Below are positions 1 to 12,100 of a DNA stretch of 64,000 nt, piece by piece; positions within the stretch are counted from its first letter, which is position 1; each line of letters starts with the position of its first letter. The notes under the pieces are model-generated. The model was not told the DNA's origin and searched no databases. It saw nothing but the letters and a program-made list of their open reading frames with translations. The DNA lies in contig JABAKD010000002.1 of NCBI GenBank assembly GCA_012845835.1, positions 16,322,129-16,386,128 on the forward strand, read 5' to 3'. The position numbers and the translations under genes are program-made. This stretch comes from Undaria pinnatifida. Its lineage: Eukaryota > Sar > Phaeophyceae > Laminariales > Alariaceae.

Positions 1-587
1 CACTCTAAAGGGGTTAATTTTTTGTTGTTTGGTGTTGTGGTTGTTTAAATCGAGTGTTTGCGTTAAAAGAATTCAATGTAAAATTCCATAAAAATAATCG
101 CCGAGACAACTTTGAAGGAAGAATTTGCCCCAAAACGGCGTGAAAATTCCGATTTGAGTGAACGATTTAGAGTGAACTTCCATCAATGTCGACCAGCTCA
201 TACGATTGGCTTACAAATACCGAGCTCAACACCGTCGCCCTCCAGGCACAACGGCACAATGATCAGAGGGCACGGGGGCACAGCCCATACGGCAGCACAG
301 CACACAGCAGACACTGCTCGTTGTGCGCTGTGCTTGGCAGCGGTAGACACAACCCAACCTTGATGCGGAGGCACCAAAGGGTAGCTGGGGAAGCATGGCG
401 CGTACGCGCAACCTCAGGGGTAGGTGCTAGTGAGCCAGCGCTACCGCGCTCTCTACAATGTGACCTCGTTCTCTGCTGCTGCGTGATGTCGTATTCGGTG
501 CTGATTTTGTCAAACACCGTCGCTATACCACAACGCTGTCGCCGAAGCCTCCACCGCCACCGCCACCCACGCCGCACCGTCGCCGCC

Positions 588-619
<32 letters not shown>

Positions 620-1137
620 GCAGCGGCGGCTGTTGTGCTGCGGCTGCGGTTGGGGTCTCCTGCGTTTGTTTCTAAAAAAATTTAAAAAAAACTGGCTGTT
701 CTGTTGTGGTGATGGTCGTGGTGATCGAGCCAGGCCGAGCTGCTGTGCCGAAACTCATCTGACGGGCCATCGCCTCCTCCGCCCCCGCCGCTGCTTCTGC
801 TACTGCGGCTGCGGCTGCGGTGCTGCTACTTCGCTGCTGCTACTGCTGCTGCGGCTGCGGTGCTGCTACTGCGGTGCTGCTGCTGCTGTGCTGTTCTCAC
901 TTTCTCGTACGCGTGTTCCAAAAGTGTTGTGCGTTCATTGTTGCGGGAGATCGATGCTGCTGTGCGTGGATTCTATACGCATCACCGGATGGCACGTTTT
1001 TTATTTGCTTTGTGCTTTTTCTTTGTGGAATTTTTATCGCAAACTCACCCAAATGCATGCCGGAGTGAATATTTAATGCATGCCTTTTTCAAGCCTGATG
1101 GATGTTTTTTTAGTCATTTTTTTTAACGCAAACACTC

Positions 1138-1465
1138 CAATCATCGCTTTTACTTTCCATCTCAACTCGTAAGAGCTTTGATTTACCCTCAGTTACCTTC
1201 TGAACCAGCCGCGGTCACGGGTGTCTTCCCTTCTCCGCCCCGGTACTTGGGGCTTTTTTCTTATCGCGCATAGGGTTCTTTCAGCGTTGCCACTTTTCGG
1301 CTTTTTATGCTCGTCGATTTTGCATCGAATTTCGCCAACCCACGCTCTCGCGCTTTCGGCCTGTCGATCTGTAAGAAAGACTCGTGTGAGATTCGAACCT
1401 ACGACCTCAACCTGAATAGTTACGCGGCTTACTATTGGACCACCGGGGACGCCGGGCATTGCGGA
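1138..1465 (-). mobile_element. tRNA-derived SINE, type 2, nearly full length
   Basis: On the minus strand the head reads CCGGTGGTCCAATAGTAAGC, then GGTTCGAATCTCACACGAG (RNA polymerase III B-box). The body has GAGCGTGGGTTGGCGAAATT, ATGCGCGATAAGAAAAAAGC, and a tail GAGTTGAGATGGAAAGTAAA. Body blocks recur at 10295, 14225, 26185 and 63785. The tRNA-like part has no matching 3' acceptor strand, so it is not a tRNA gene. Confidence 0.75.
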
Positions 1466-2164
1466 CCGCAAAGTCGCCGGTCGGATGCGAAAACGCAGAA
1501 GATCACAACTTTCAGCGACGCAACTAGCCAGTGGGCGAGTTAGTGCCAGCCGATTCCTCGCCCTACGATCGTACTGCGTAGTACATATTGACCCATGTCA
1601 CGATGGAGCTAGGGCGAGCTTTTTCTGAGTTTTTTTTTCTTGAGGAGCGCCACACCTCGCCCCAAAATTATGCTGAAAAACGATGAAAGGTGCTCTTGGA
1701 TAAACGATCCGATGGCCAACGAAAAAACAGTAAAAACACATTTGTTCCAGCGAAATTTGGTAGTTCCCGAGTCAAAGAAGCCCCGCCGTCAAACACGTTT
1801 TTGGACCTAAAAGTGCTGTCTCTCTATCGTATTATAGCACGTTTCTATGATTTCCCCATATATCATTAAACGCCACATGTCTGTAAGATGTTTCCGAACG
1901 ACTAGTCTTGCTTGGGTAGGAAATGGGTAGGAACACATATGATGTAATAATAGCATTGAAACCGTAGAACCGTCACAATCCAAGGCCGACCCGACCCACG
2001 AAAAGTCAGCCAGAAAGATGGTTGGAAATACCTTTTGCGTATAATACGTGTATTCGTACCATTTTTATATATTTTCTAACCCGATTTTTGCGCGGGTTGG
2101 TTTGGTTGGCCTTAGATTGTGACGTTTATAGCTGTTTTTATATTTTTTCCAGAGCTTTCCGCGG

Positions 2165-2450
2165 GTGGGATTACGTCTCGCGGGTCGGGTCGGGTCAAGG
2201 TAACCCGGCCCGAATCGTGAGATTTGAAAATCTCCTGACTCGAGCCGACCCAACGCGCGAGGTTTCTTAACCCCTTTAGAGCCCCCGAACCCCTCCCTAC
2301 GCTAAATCCAAGCAATTTTGTCCCCGAAAACGGGTTTCCAGTTGTTAAGGGGTTAACGACCCCTAACCCGCACCGAGTCGACCCGCGATTTTTCGTAACA
2401 CCCTGGCTCGTCTCGCGGGCCGGGTCATGACCCGTGAACAGCCCTGATTT
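2165..2450. repeat. GGGTCGGGTC-rich dispersed repeat
   Basis: CGCGGGTCGGGTCGGGTCAA on the left and CCGGGTCATGACCCGTGAAC on the right, split by the TTAA MITE at 2267. Related stretches at 7290-7525, 22120-22230 and 22390-22500 also keep 'TTTGATTTCTC' or 'AGGAGGTTTT' flanks, so this is a diverged repeat family rather than random simple sequence. Confidence 0.55.
2267..2356 (+). mobile_element. TTAA-flanked 90-bp MITE (piggyBac-like)
   Basis: The element runs from TTAACCCCTTTAGAG to a degenerate GTTGTTAAGGGGTTAA. Ends are inverted repeats of TTAACCCCTT, and the outer TTAA fits the target duplication of piggyBac elements, whose ends typically begin CCC. The interior holds the family signature CCTCCCTACGCTAAATCC, then AATTTTGTCCCCGAAAACGG. 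There is no coding capacity. Confidence 0.7.
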
Positions 2451-3159
2451 TTTCTAACCCAAGGGCGGGTTGGAAATCGCAGACACACCGTTAATGGTGT
2501 GCTTATACTTTGGAGTGTGTTTGTACCACGGAGTTCCGGGTTTGCTATACCGTGGAATGCGTTTACCATGGGGAATATTTTTACCACAAAAGTGAGTGAG
2601 TGGCCAGTGGCCCGGAAGGAAGAAATATGCCCCTTGAATGTCGAAATAGGAAATGGAGAAATTGATCCACTGCCCACTTATAGATGGGGCTATGTCTGAT
2701 ACTACTTGCAGTGTAACAATAGCAGTATGATACTCATCCACTGTTCTTATTGTTAATGTTTACTGCCGGTATTTGCCACCAGTACAGTACGAGTATCATA
2801 TACGGGTATATGCGGACAGGATGATGCTAAGCGTAAGAAGCAAGAGCCAACCCATATACAACGTAAAGCTCGCTCGCTTGCCTGGGTTCCCGACGCTCAA
2901 AAAAACATTTAATTGATTAATTGGCCCAGCGACCTGGCCCAGCTTCGACAGCATGGTCGATGCCTGGTAGTGCTTACAAACGCCTTGTTTCAGCTAGCTT
3001 CCTCCCGAGGTGTTTCCGAGGCGGTCGGGATATGTGCTACTCAGACGATAGAGGTATGACTGCACTTTCGGCCCAGAAGGTTTCCGGCTGAGGGGTTCGT
3101 TTTCTCGGAAACAGCCAACTTTTATTTGGAATACCATTCATTGTGATTTACTGTTGCTT

Positions 3160-3243
3160 TGGCAGTATTCGACGCAAGTCGACGAGGGGAGAAAGCGCTG
3201 AAATCTTGTCGGGATGAAGAAAAAATGAAGGCGCATGTTGTTT

Positions 3244-3323
<80 letters not shown>

Positions 3324-3720
3324 CTCACATTAACTCGCATAATCAAGTCCGTGGTCACAGGACAGGCTCCAGTCACTCTGGAGCTGAGGAATACCCCAGG
3401 GAAAAACACACAACCCAAGGTGGTGCGCGCATATATCACAGCTGATGCAATTCATGCATCCACCAGAAACATATAAAAGTGAAATCGGGAGTCAGTCTAC
3501 GATGTGCCAGGTCCATGCCGGTGCATACGTCTCATTACTCACGCCTGGAGAAACCAACTATTTGCCACCCAAGGAAGACTATGTACCGTAGTGGGGACCC
3601 TGCTTAGTGACCCCCGGATGTGAGGTACAACTAGGGAAGGAGAAGGAGAAGGAGAAGTTGAAAAGTGCGAGGAGATGATTGAAGGGATGAGCCAGAAATA
3701 AACGAAGGTTTTCGTTGACC
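3160..3720 (+). mobile_element. SINE type 1 body split by a (GTT)n run and unrelated DNA
   Basis: TTCGACGCAAGTCGACGAGG at ~3169 begins a type 1 body that breaks at a GTT array (3238-3323). The remainder, TACCGTAGTGGGGACCCTGC and GTGACCCCCGGATGTGAG, appears at ~3581. The gap suggests repeat growth plus insertion. Confidence 0.5.
3238..3323 (+). repeat. (GTT)n microsatellite
   Basis: About 28 uninterrupted GTT units inside SINE-like sequence. Confidence 0.9.
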
Positions 3721-4023
3721 GTCGGATTGGTCTTCCAGTTGCATGTTCCTCGTTCGTTCAACATCAGTTCATGATTTTTTGGGCGGGGAGTAGAGCTCAA
3801 GTATGGAACCTCAGGAGAAGCTGACCCTTGAAAATAGTATATACACGCCTGGGTGTGTGTATAAGCCATCTACCCTTACCCAAAGTATTGTATTTCATGT
3901 ACACACCCTGGTCACGCCCCATATAATGATTTTGGGGCTAGGTTAGAGCTTAGGCTTGCGGTGGGGTTGGGACCTTGTACCAGGTAGATCGGTATACTAC
4001 TGGTAGTATGTTTTAAAGATGAA

Positions 4024-4275
4024 AAAAATGCACTTGAGCTGTGTGTGTGAGAACGACCAAAAAGGGTTTTGATCAAAACTCATCTTTGCAAGCTGCGTGT
4101 GATACTTCGATCGCACGTGTTACGGGGTGTGTATACCCTCGTGAAGGGTACAGGTCGATGACTCCCCTGCTAATGCCAGGGTCAACAGGACTAGACTAGG
4201 ACGTTCAGGCTTGTTTTGCGTACGGAAACTGTATAACCCGCATTGAGGGGGACAAAACCAGACATCTGTGGAATG
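4024..4275 (-). repeat. ~250-bp dispersed repeat ('TTTTGTCCCCCTC' family)
   Basis: The plus strand shows the reverse complement: GATCAAAACTCATCTTTGCAAGC, TACGGGGTGTGTATACCCTC, GGGTCAACAGGACTAGAC, and ATTGAGGGGGACAAAACCAG. Aligns along its length with 5160-5395, 55078-55312, 55795-56042 and 60418-60650. No coding potential and no convincing terminal inverted repeats. Confidence 0.75.
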
Positions 4276-5159
4276 CAGTATGCATGAAACAATAATTGTT
4301 ATGGTGTGAGTTGACTTTGGAGTGGGCTACTTGGGTCTACCGGGTTCGTACGCAAGTTCTTGTGTGCTCCCTGTATATGTGGCAGGCCAGCGGGAGGTCC
4401 AGCCCAGGCCTGATGCTCGGGTTGTTAGTGCGTCGAGCCATGATGGAACATGCGGTGGACGTCGATCGCTGCTGTTCCGAAGTGATATCTCTTCAGCTCT
4501 TGATGTAATGCAGAGGCACTCACACACCTGTATTGATCGAATAAAGACCGACGAGTGAGATCTGGCGTTCTGCATCAGGCGTCGGGCGGTACAAATTTGA
4601 TCCTAAAGCTCTTCGAACGCCCATCTCACACACTACGGTACCAGAGAACACACAAACTAAAGCGCGGATCCAAAACGCCAGACCCCTGCACTCCTACAGA
4701 CAGATGGAATCTCTTAACCTTATACTACTGAATGACCAAAGGTGCGTGTCGCCGAATAGCCACTTGTTTTTGCTACTCCAGAGAGCCTCCATGGTCATCT
4801 CCGAGTGGCGCACCCGCAGGCCACAAATAAATGTTGGCTCACCTGTGTAAAGGTGTTGGGGAAAGTCGGAATTCCTATCGTGAAAACCCCGGAACGACTT
4901 CCTCGACAACTCAAGAAAACTGTTATTAATGTTAATCGGAACTACATACAGCAAAACAAGAAATTCCCGGATGGGTCGACTCCTCCGAAGAGTCGACGTG
5001 CTAGAACGGGCATCATCACTAAAAGCGTGAGCCGTGCTTGGCCATCAATTTTTTCGGGACACTCAGGCTACCTCGTGGGGCCGGCACTCAGCGCTTGATA
5101 TATTAAGTGCGGGTGCGTGGCTCATATACTTCGGTACACCACTAGGGGCGAATACAATA

Positions 5160-5395
5160 TATATAGTCAGATTTTGTCCCCCTCAAAAACGGGTTGTACA
5201 GTTTCCGCGTACGGACTGACTGACATCACCCTGTTGACCCTGATAGCTACACTGTAGTTGCAAGGGGAGTCGCCGACCTATATCCTTAATGAGGACACAC
5301 AACCCGTAATACGCGGGATCGGAGTATCACACACAGCTTGCAAAGATGAGTGTCGACAAAATATTCGATCTCACAGCTGGAGATTTTTTCCAATT
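5160..5395 (+). repeat. ~250-bp dispersed repeat, plus copy
   Basis: CAGATTTTGTCCCCCTCAAA, GGGTTGTACAGTTTCCGCGT, CACCCTGTTGACCCTGATAG, GTATCACACACAGCTTGCAA and TTCGATCTCACAGCTGGAGA. Very close to the copy at 55078; both keep GACTGACTGACATCACC-like sequence. Confidence 0.75.
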
Positions 5396-6118
5396 TATAT
5401 AATATATATATATATATATTTGGCTGACCCGACCTCTATAGTAATTAGGACCCGCAATATCCAGAAATACCTATATATCCCCCTGTTTTTTTGACGAGCT
5501 ATCTGTTGTTGCGTCGGTGGTACAGCAATGCACCATACCAGGGGTGTCACAGCAGGTCATCCCGCCCGACGATATCCATCCGTGTTGGAACGAACGGTCG
5601 GTGACGCCCCATGGGTTTTCTGCAAGCAGACGGCGTGGGCTGAATGGAAATCGTTGTTGTGTTTTTGGGCCGTGCTGTATGGCGGCTGTCCGTGCTGCGT
5701 GTTGGTGTTGTTATGTGCATTGGTATTTGGGTGGGGTTCCAAGAAATGTGTAGGCGTTTCCTTACCGGGGACGCTTCGCCAAGTATATGAAACCGCCGGA
5801 AGTGTTGTTGCCCACCGTCCACTCCGGTTACCTTTGTGTTACCGATTACCGGTATTACCGGTAACGTACTGTACATCCCCGCTTTTTGTTGGACGACAGG
5901 CCGATTTTCCTGATTGTGGACGTTTCGAAGGAGTCTCTTGAAAACGGTTTACAATCGGATGCAGTTGACTTCAGAAGCGGGCGTCTGTTACGCGCAAGAA
6001 CGAGAGCCTTTTCTTCTTGCTATGTAGAATTTTGGACGACGAGTCTACCAAGATTTTACTGTTTCGTGTTATACACGACTAATCATCATCGTTACGTGTC
6101 ATTTTTTTCACCCCGCAG

Positions 6119-9100
6119 GAGCTGGCTCAGGTGAAGACGCCTCCAAATGTCCGCATGATCAACACCTCGCCCGCGGAGCTGGCGTGGCTGCTGGCGGGGG
6201 TGGTGTACCCTCAGCACGCCGACGAGGAGCCGGATCGATATGTTTCGGATTTTCGCTTGGCTCAGGGGGGCGAAAGGATTACGACGAAGCAAACGAAGGC
6301 TTGGACGGCTCGTCTCATGGCGGCCAAGTTCATTCAAAAGCTTCTTTCCAAGGTGAATGCATGTAGTGCTGGTATGTTATTAGCCAGAAAAAGGTATACC
6401 GTGGGTGGTTGACGCCATTTTCCGATACAGGCGAAATCCGTACGAAGCAGACCAAGATTTAACCCTGACGCTAACCCTAATGACCGGTCGCCCCGGTGGT
6501 GTAGTGGTTCCCGTCGAATGCTGCTAGAGTCGGTGCTGGAGTTTGAGTCTCACGTGGGTCGGACTTTTGGCTTTATTTTCCAAAAAAATAAAATCCAAAG
6601 AAATCAACTGCTGAGAGCGCCTTGCAGCGTGGGTAGTCGCAGTTCGACGCGAGTCGACGAGGGAAGAAAGTGCTGTAAGTCTTCTCGCGATAAAAATGAA
6701 GGCACGTACCGTAGTGCTGATGGGGAATAAGAGCCTGCTTAGTGACGTTGAATCTGAGCGAGGGAAGAAGGAAAAAGGAAGAAGGAAAATAGCGAAGATC
6801 ACAGATGGGATGACAAAAGAAAACGTGTAAAAGAAATGGCGTGGACGGCTTGTCACATGGTGGCCAACTTGATTGAAGAGCTTATTTCTAAGGTGAAGAC
6901 AAGCGTTATGAGCAGTTCGTGTACATGTGTCAACACACACTATTCGTGGACCTGGTTTGTGACGAGACTATCGCAGTCTACGTGCGTTTGTACATTTCGC
7001 GTACGAGTATACCTGGTATGTTACGAAACTATCGTGTTAATAGTGTTCAGCTTTCCTCTTCGTGGTATGGTTGGCTTCAAATCCCGGGTGTGTCGCTTAG
7101 TTGAAAAGGGGACAAAACTCTTGTAAAAACTGACGGAAAACTAGTTAGCCTCCGCGCAAGTACCCCGCGCCAAGTAACACACCGACTATTCATATGTAGT
7201 AGCTAAAACGAGTTTTCAGCTTAGCCTACATACGTTCTTGTACAACGGCAGTAAACGTGCAGTAGTGTACCTGGTATACCAGGGGTTTTGACGGGTATTA
7301 AGCCGACCTGCGGGTCGGGTCAGAAGGTTTTCATGATCCTGCAGGTCGAGTCGGGTCGGGTCAAGAGGTGTTGGAAACCTCACGGGGCGGGTCGGGTGGG
7401 TCAGGAGGTTTTTAAGTGTCATGGGCCGGGACAGGTCAGTGACCCAACCCGACCCGACCTTACCAGACCCGACCCGACCCGACCCGACCCGCGAGAAATG
7501 AGCTGACCCGTGAAAAACCCTGGTATATGCAGTACTGCTTTGGTGCTGATGTCTTTGTACGTAAATCCAGGTGCGGGTTGGTATCTCCACACTGTAGAGG
7601 TCGTTCTATAGAGCCGGCTGAGTGGTGCGGGTTGCCCGCCATGATGCCTGTGAAGTATCCTGCGACAGACGGGAACAACCAGTAGTGGCACCATGCGGAG
7701 TAGTGCTGGTTACCGGTACAGTGCCGACATTTCCCTCTATAATGCACATACCGGCACGATAGAGAAACGACTACGGCACGTGATACGCGGTATGTCATTA
7801 TCGTAGTCACAGACCGGATTGTCGTTCGTCTTGCCTGTGCTGCACTTTTCAACGCGCGCAGAACCCGTACTATATGGTGGAATTTAAGCCGGCTCTGGGG
7901 TGGGTGTTTCGCGAGTACCTGACGGAGTATTCCCATTGGGCGTACGGAGATCTGGACGTTTTTTTTGGAGACCTGACAAAAGGGTGGTTGGAGCCCAGCG
8001 AAATGCGGGACTTCGACATCATCACGTACAGGTAGGATGTGCGTTTCGTTGTGCGTTTTTGTACGTAGTGTATTGTGTCGTGGTGTGTTGTGAATGCGCG
8101 TTCTTTTCTCCCTTGGGCTTCGTGTTGGAAATGAGTAGTCATGTGTACGGTATTGTTTTTGTCGGGGAGGGTTTCGACTGTGGTTGGCGGTGGTGGTGGT
8201 TGTGAATGTTGCCGGTGTTGGTGTCGGTGTTGGTGTTAGTGTTGGTGTTGGGCGTTTTTTGTGTGTTTCGCAGCATAGTATTGAAACGGGTTAAATGCGT
8301 CCGCCACGACCACGGAGGTTGACGTGGCTATTGCGTGTTTTTTTAACCCTTCACACGCACGTGGCTGTCTGTATGATGCAGTTTTGGTCCGAAAAGGGCG
8401 CTTCTCTTGTCTGCCACGCACACGTAACCGGTTTGTACAGCAGTGTGCACGTTCGTGTGGTGCTTTCTTGACGACCCACCGGTTTACGGTGTCCGCCACG
8501 GACGGGTGCGGAGACTGGCTTGCCTCTTCTTTTTTTTCTCTTTTAAGCTCTTTTGCACCTGCAACCACGTTTTGGCAGACAGAGCACTCGGAAAAACGCA
8601 TGCTACGCTAGAGGTGCACCCTTTTTTGCCCTGCAAGGGTCTTGACTTGAGGAGCTAGCTAGCTCTATACCCGAAACGCGTGCTACGATAGAAGGTAGCA
8701 CTGTTGGCAATGATACGAGCTGGTTGCAGGAAAAAACATAAAATTCCACGTTCGGGCAATTCAGAACGGAATACGTCGAATGTGCCAAACCTAAAGATAT
8801 CAAAGTGGTGACCGCATGAACAAGGGGAGCACATCGGTGATGAAATTTTTGGCGTGCGAGTTGTAGTTCGCGAGATATGGGCATTGTTCGTATTGGTTGG
8901 GGAGGCGTTATTTCGTAGGGGTTTAAGCTTCGTACAGTAAAATATACATGTTGTATTCAGCACATGTATCCGTCAATACGCCAAGTATTTCGACACTAGA
9001 CAGGTTGACATGATCGCATCAGCAACACTAGTTCCAATATTATTTGTGTTTATACCTAGGCCATGGGTTTTGTTCACCGGTTTGGCTTTTTATTTGTCTA

Positions 9101-12100
9101 CTAAATACCGGGTTTTGGGGGTGAGGTACAGAGGTCCTTAAGGGGTTAGGAACCTCGGAAAATAATTGGTGCACACTTTTTTTTCTTGCAAGGTTCTCGG
9201 CTTGAGGAGCTCTATACTCTACCCCCACCCAAAATGTGATTTTTGGTGGAAAAAAGAAAAGTGCGATGATATTCCCGATGGGCAATCCCATCGCCTATTA
9301 ATAGGTATACGACAAAAAATATTGCATAGAAAAAGACGAAATTCGGACGATTTGGGGTTGAGGAGCTCATTTATTGGGACGATTTTGGTTTGAGGAGCTC
9401 CGTCACGCAGAAAACGTTTCAGCCAAAGAAAGATATACCTTAATACCTCTCTTCTGTTAATAGCACGGGACGGGATAAGACTGAAAGCGTTCTTGCAGTG
9501 GTAGAAAACTGTTTCTCACGCGCGCCTGGGCGTTACGTTTGTTCTTATGGTGCAGTTTTGGGGACCAACAACGCGCCTACTTAAGGGGACAGCTGACGGT
9601 GCACAAGAGCATCCCGAAGGTCAACCATATTTGGCGAAATTGTCCGCATCTGTCGAATTATCTGCAGCGTATCGAGGTGAGTCTGCGTGCACGGGTGTGT
9701 AGGGAAAGGTTTCACTTTTTGGAGGTTGTAAATTGTTTTCTATCTTTTAAGAAAACTGTGCAAGGCATAGCTTTCCAATAACATCGTTGGTGCTTTTACT
9801 TGGAAGTATGTCGTTGTAGATAAAGTGCTCAGCAGCAAAGGTACTTGGTAAGCTTTTACAGCTTTTACACCACCCTCCCCACCACCACCACCACCACCAC
9901 CACCACCACCACCACCACCACCACCACCACCACCACCACCACCACCACCACCACCACCACCACCACCACCAGCAACGGTTTTATAGTGATAAGTTTGGGC
10001 CCACTGCATCCAGCAGCGCATGGAGTTTTACTCATTATTTTAGAACTTAGTGGAATAGTAGTACAATGAACACCGCCGCACCGCCGCGCAAAATGTGAAG
10101 GTTGCAGCGAAGGAAAGTTTGACCCCGTCGGCAGGGCGAAGCGATGGGTTTCCATTAACGGCGTTTCGTGTTTCTGTTCGATCATGGCTACCTCCTACGC
10201 ACGTCACGCGCGCAGCTTGATGGTGAATGTACCGGGCGCGCTCTTCCTAGACGGCTGGTAAACCGCTACCTGGTATTATCATTTTTTGGAAGTTTGTAGT
10301 ATAATCAGGCGTGTCCCCCGTGGGGTAGCAGGTGATTTTTTTTGTCCTTACGAAATCAATGATGCAAGTTCGAATCCTCCCGAGGGCATGCTCGTGCTCG
10401 GAGAGACTTTTTCTCGCGTAAAAATATGGACTAGCGGAAAGCGTGAGAGCGTGAGTGAGCAAAATTCGATGAAAATCGACGAGCATGAGAAGCTGAAGAG
10501 TGGAAATGCTGAACCCCATGCGCGATAAAAACGTAGGCACGTACCGCGGGGGAAAAGGGAAGACGCCTTTGACCACGGCCTGTGGCTAGTCCAGAAGGTG
10601 GCCGAGGGTAAAAACCTCTTGGCAAGTTGAGCTGGAAACTAAAAGTTGATGATTAAAAAAAATTAAGTCCCACATGGGTTATATCTGCCTTCGAGAAAAC
10701 GAGGATTTTGCACGTACGGAAGAAGTTCAAGACTATAGCCTGGTGACCAATAAGAGCAACGCGTGTTGTTACCTGTACTCGCACCGGTATATAGCTAACA
10801 GGGCGCCTTGGGATCAGTCTACATGGTCGCTCACACTGCAGGCGAAGCGCGCAGATAAGCAATTCTGTTAAGCGAGACAGGTTCGAGGTGTGATGAAGAC
10901 GGGTTGGTTTGTCTGCCTCCTGGTCGTTCGGATCCGCGATTGGTTGATATGATTTCTCCTCGTCGTAGCTTCTTTTTGACCCGGGTATAGCTATCGTACA
11001 ACACGCAAGATAACACACCAGATACTTTTCCGAGACGATTTGTTCCTAAACAAGAGGGGCACACGAACCGCAAACGGTGGCTTCGGAAAGGCATCGTCGA
11101 GAATGTCGCTTTGTGCCACACCGAGAAGTGTGTGGATTTCACCAGCACCGATAAAATACCCTTTTCGGATCTCTTAGGAGGAGAACCGGGTGTTCTAAAT
11201 CTTGGACGGCGTGCTAAGATGCCCTCCAATCTACCCCACAGATCAGCATCGCCTGGAATCACCGGAACCGGAATGAATCATCGGAGCAACAGAGATCCTT
11301 CCATATGCCCATCGACTATCTCTGTATTTTTTTTAATTTTTTATTTTTCATGCTCCGGCGGATTGGGCAAATTAAATCTTAATCTCACCACACTTGTACG
11401 TATTTTCATACGTGTCGTGTGTCAAATTTTTGACTCGGTTGTATTCGCATCCCAGCGTTAGCCAGAGTATTCTTTCGTTTCCGTAGCAGCGACAGTGCGA
11501 GCTGTCCCTGCAGGCGTTCACCGTTAATATTCCAGCAGCGCAAGCTACTGTAGTCGTTTCGCGCGTCTCCGCGTTGTTGAGGAAGTGTGCTTGCAACTTC
11601 GACCAAGGCAGTGTTATCGTGCGCGTGGTACGTAGTGGGTAGTCGTGTAGGAGGGCGGTTGTTATTCTTTCCTGCTCGTTTGGTCTGCCTGGGACCTTTG
11701 CTCATGTTTGACAGCTCAGATTCCCGTTCATGATCAGTCTTTCAGGGCCAACACAGTAGATCCCTCGTCTATGCGATCTGCATGGCCCAATGTACATTAT
11801 GTTGCCGGGCGGGGAGCGGGATGAGCTGAAACGATCTAGCACATGTTTTACGTGTTTGCCTCGATTGGATCTGTATTACACATATGTTGCACACAATGTA
11901 ACATAACAACATATATAGGATCTATGTGATCTGTAGGATCTAGATGGTGATATGTCCGATATTCATGTCACAGATACAGGATACAATTTTTTGCACATCA
12001 TGATCTGTCCGATGTTCATCTTACAGGCATACCAGGTAGGATCTAGCTTATCTATATCGTGATCTGTCCGATATCCGTCTCACAGATATAGGATATAGAT

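Larger units (their letters stand above)
1..6118. other. Region upstream of the first recognised exon of gene 1, probably intron
   Basis: No convincing coding exon was found. Contents: a fragment ending CTCTAAAGGGGTTAA at 3-17 (end of the TTAA-type MITE), CTG/GCTGCTGCT-rich DNA at 560-890, a SINE on the minus strand at 1138-1465, GGGTC-rich repeats at 2165-2450, a (GTT)n run at 3238-3323 inside SINE-like sequence, and two copies of a ~250-bp dispersed repeat at 4024-4275 and 5160-5395. The N-terminal part of the DUF6625-like domain should be encoded upstream but was not identified here. Confidence 0.4.

Noticed and set aside
186-1076. 296-codon plus-strand frame rich in Ala, Cys and Leu
   Set aside because: It runs through CTG/GCTGCTGCT-rich DNA, has no splice signals or recognisable domain, and its composition follows the repeat.
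1375-1460. tRNA gene on the minus strand
   Set aside because: A-box and B-box are present, but the acceptor stem does not pair and the sequence continues into a SINE body shared with other copies.
5528-5941. Hydrophobic frame as a signal-anchor exon of gene 1
   Set aside because: A stretch LLCFWAVLYGGCPCCVLVLL looks membrane-spanning, but the missing N-terminal part of the DUF6625-like fold would have to lie between it and 6119, and no donor in phase was found.
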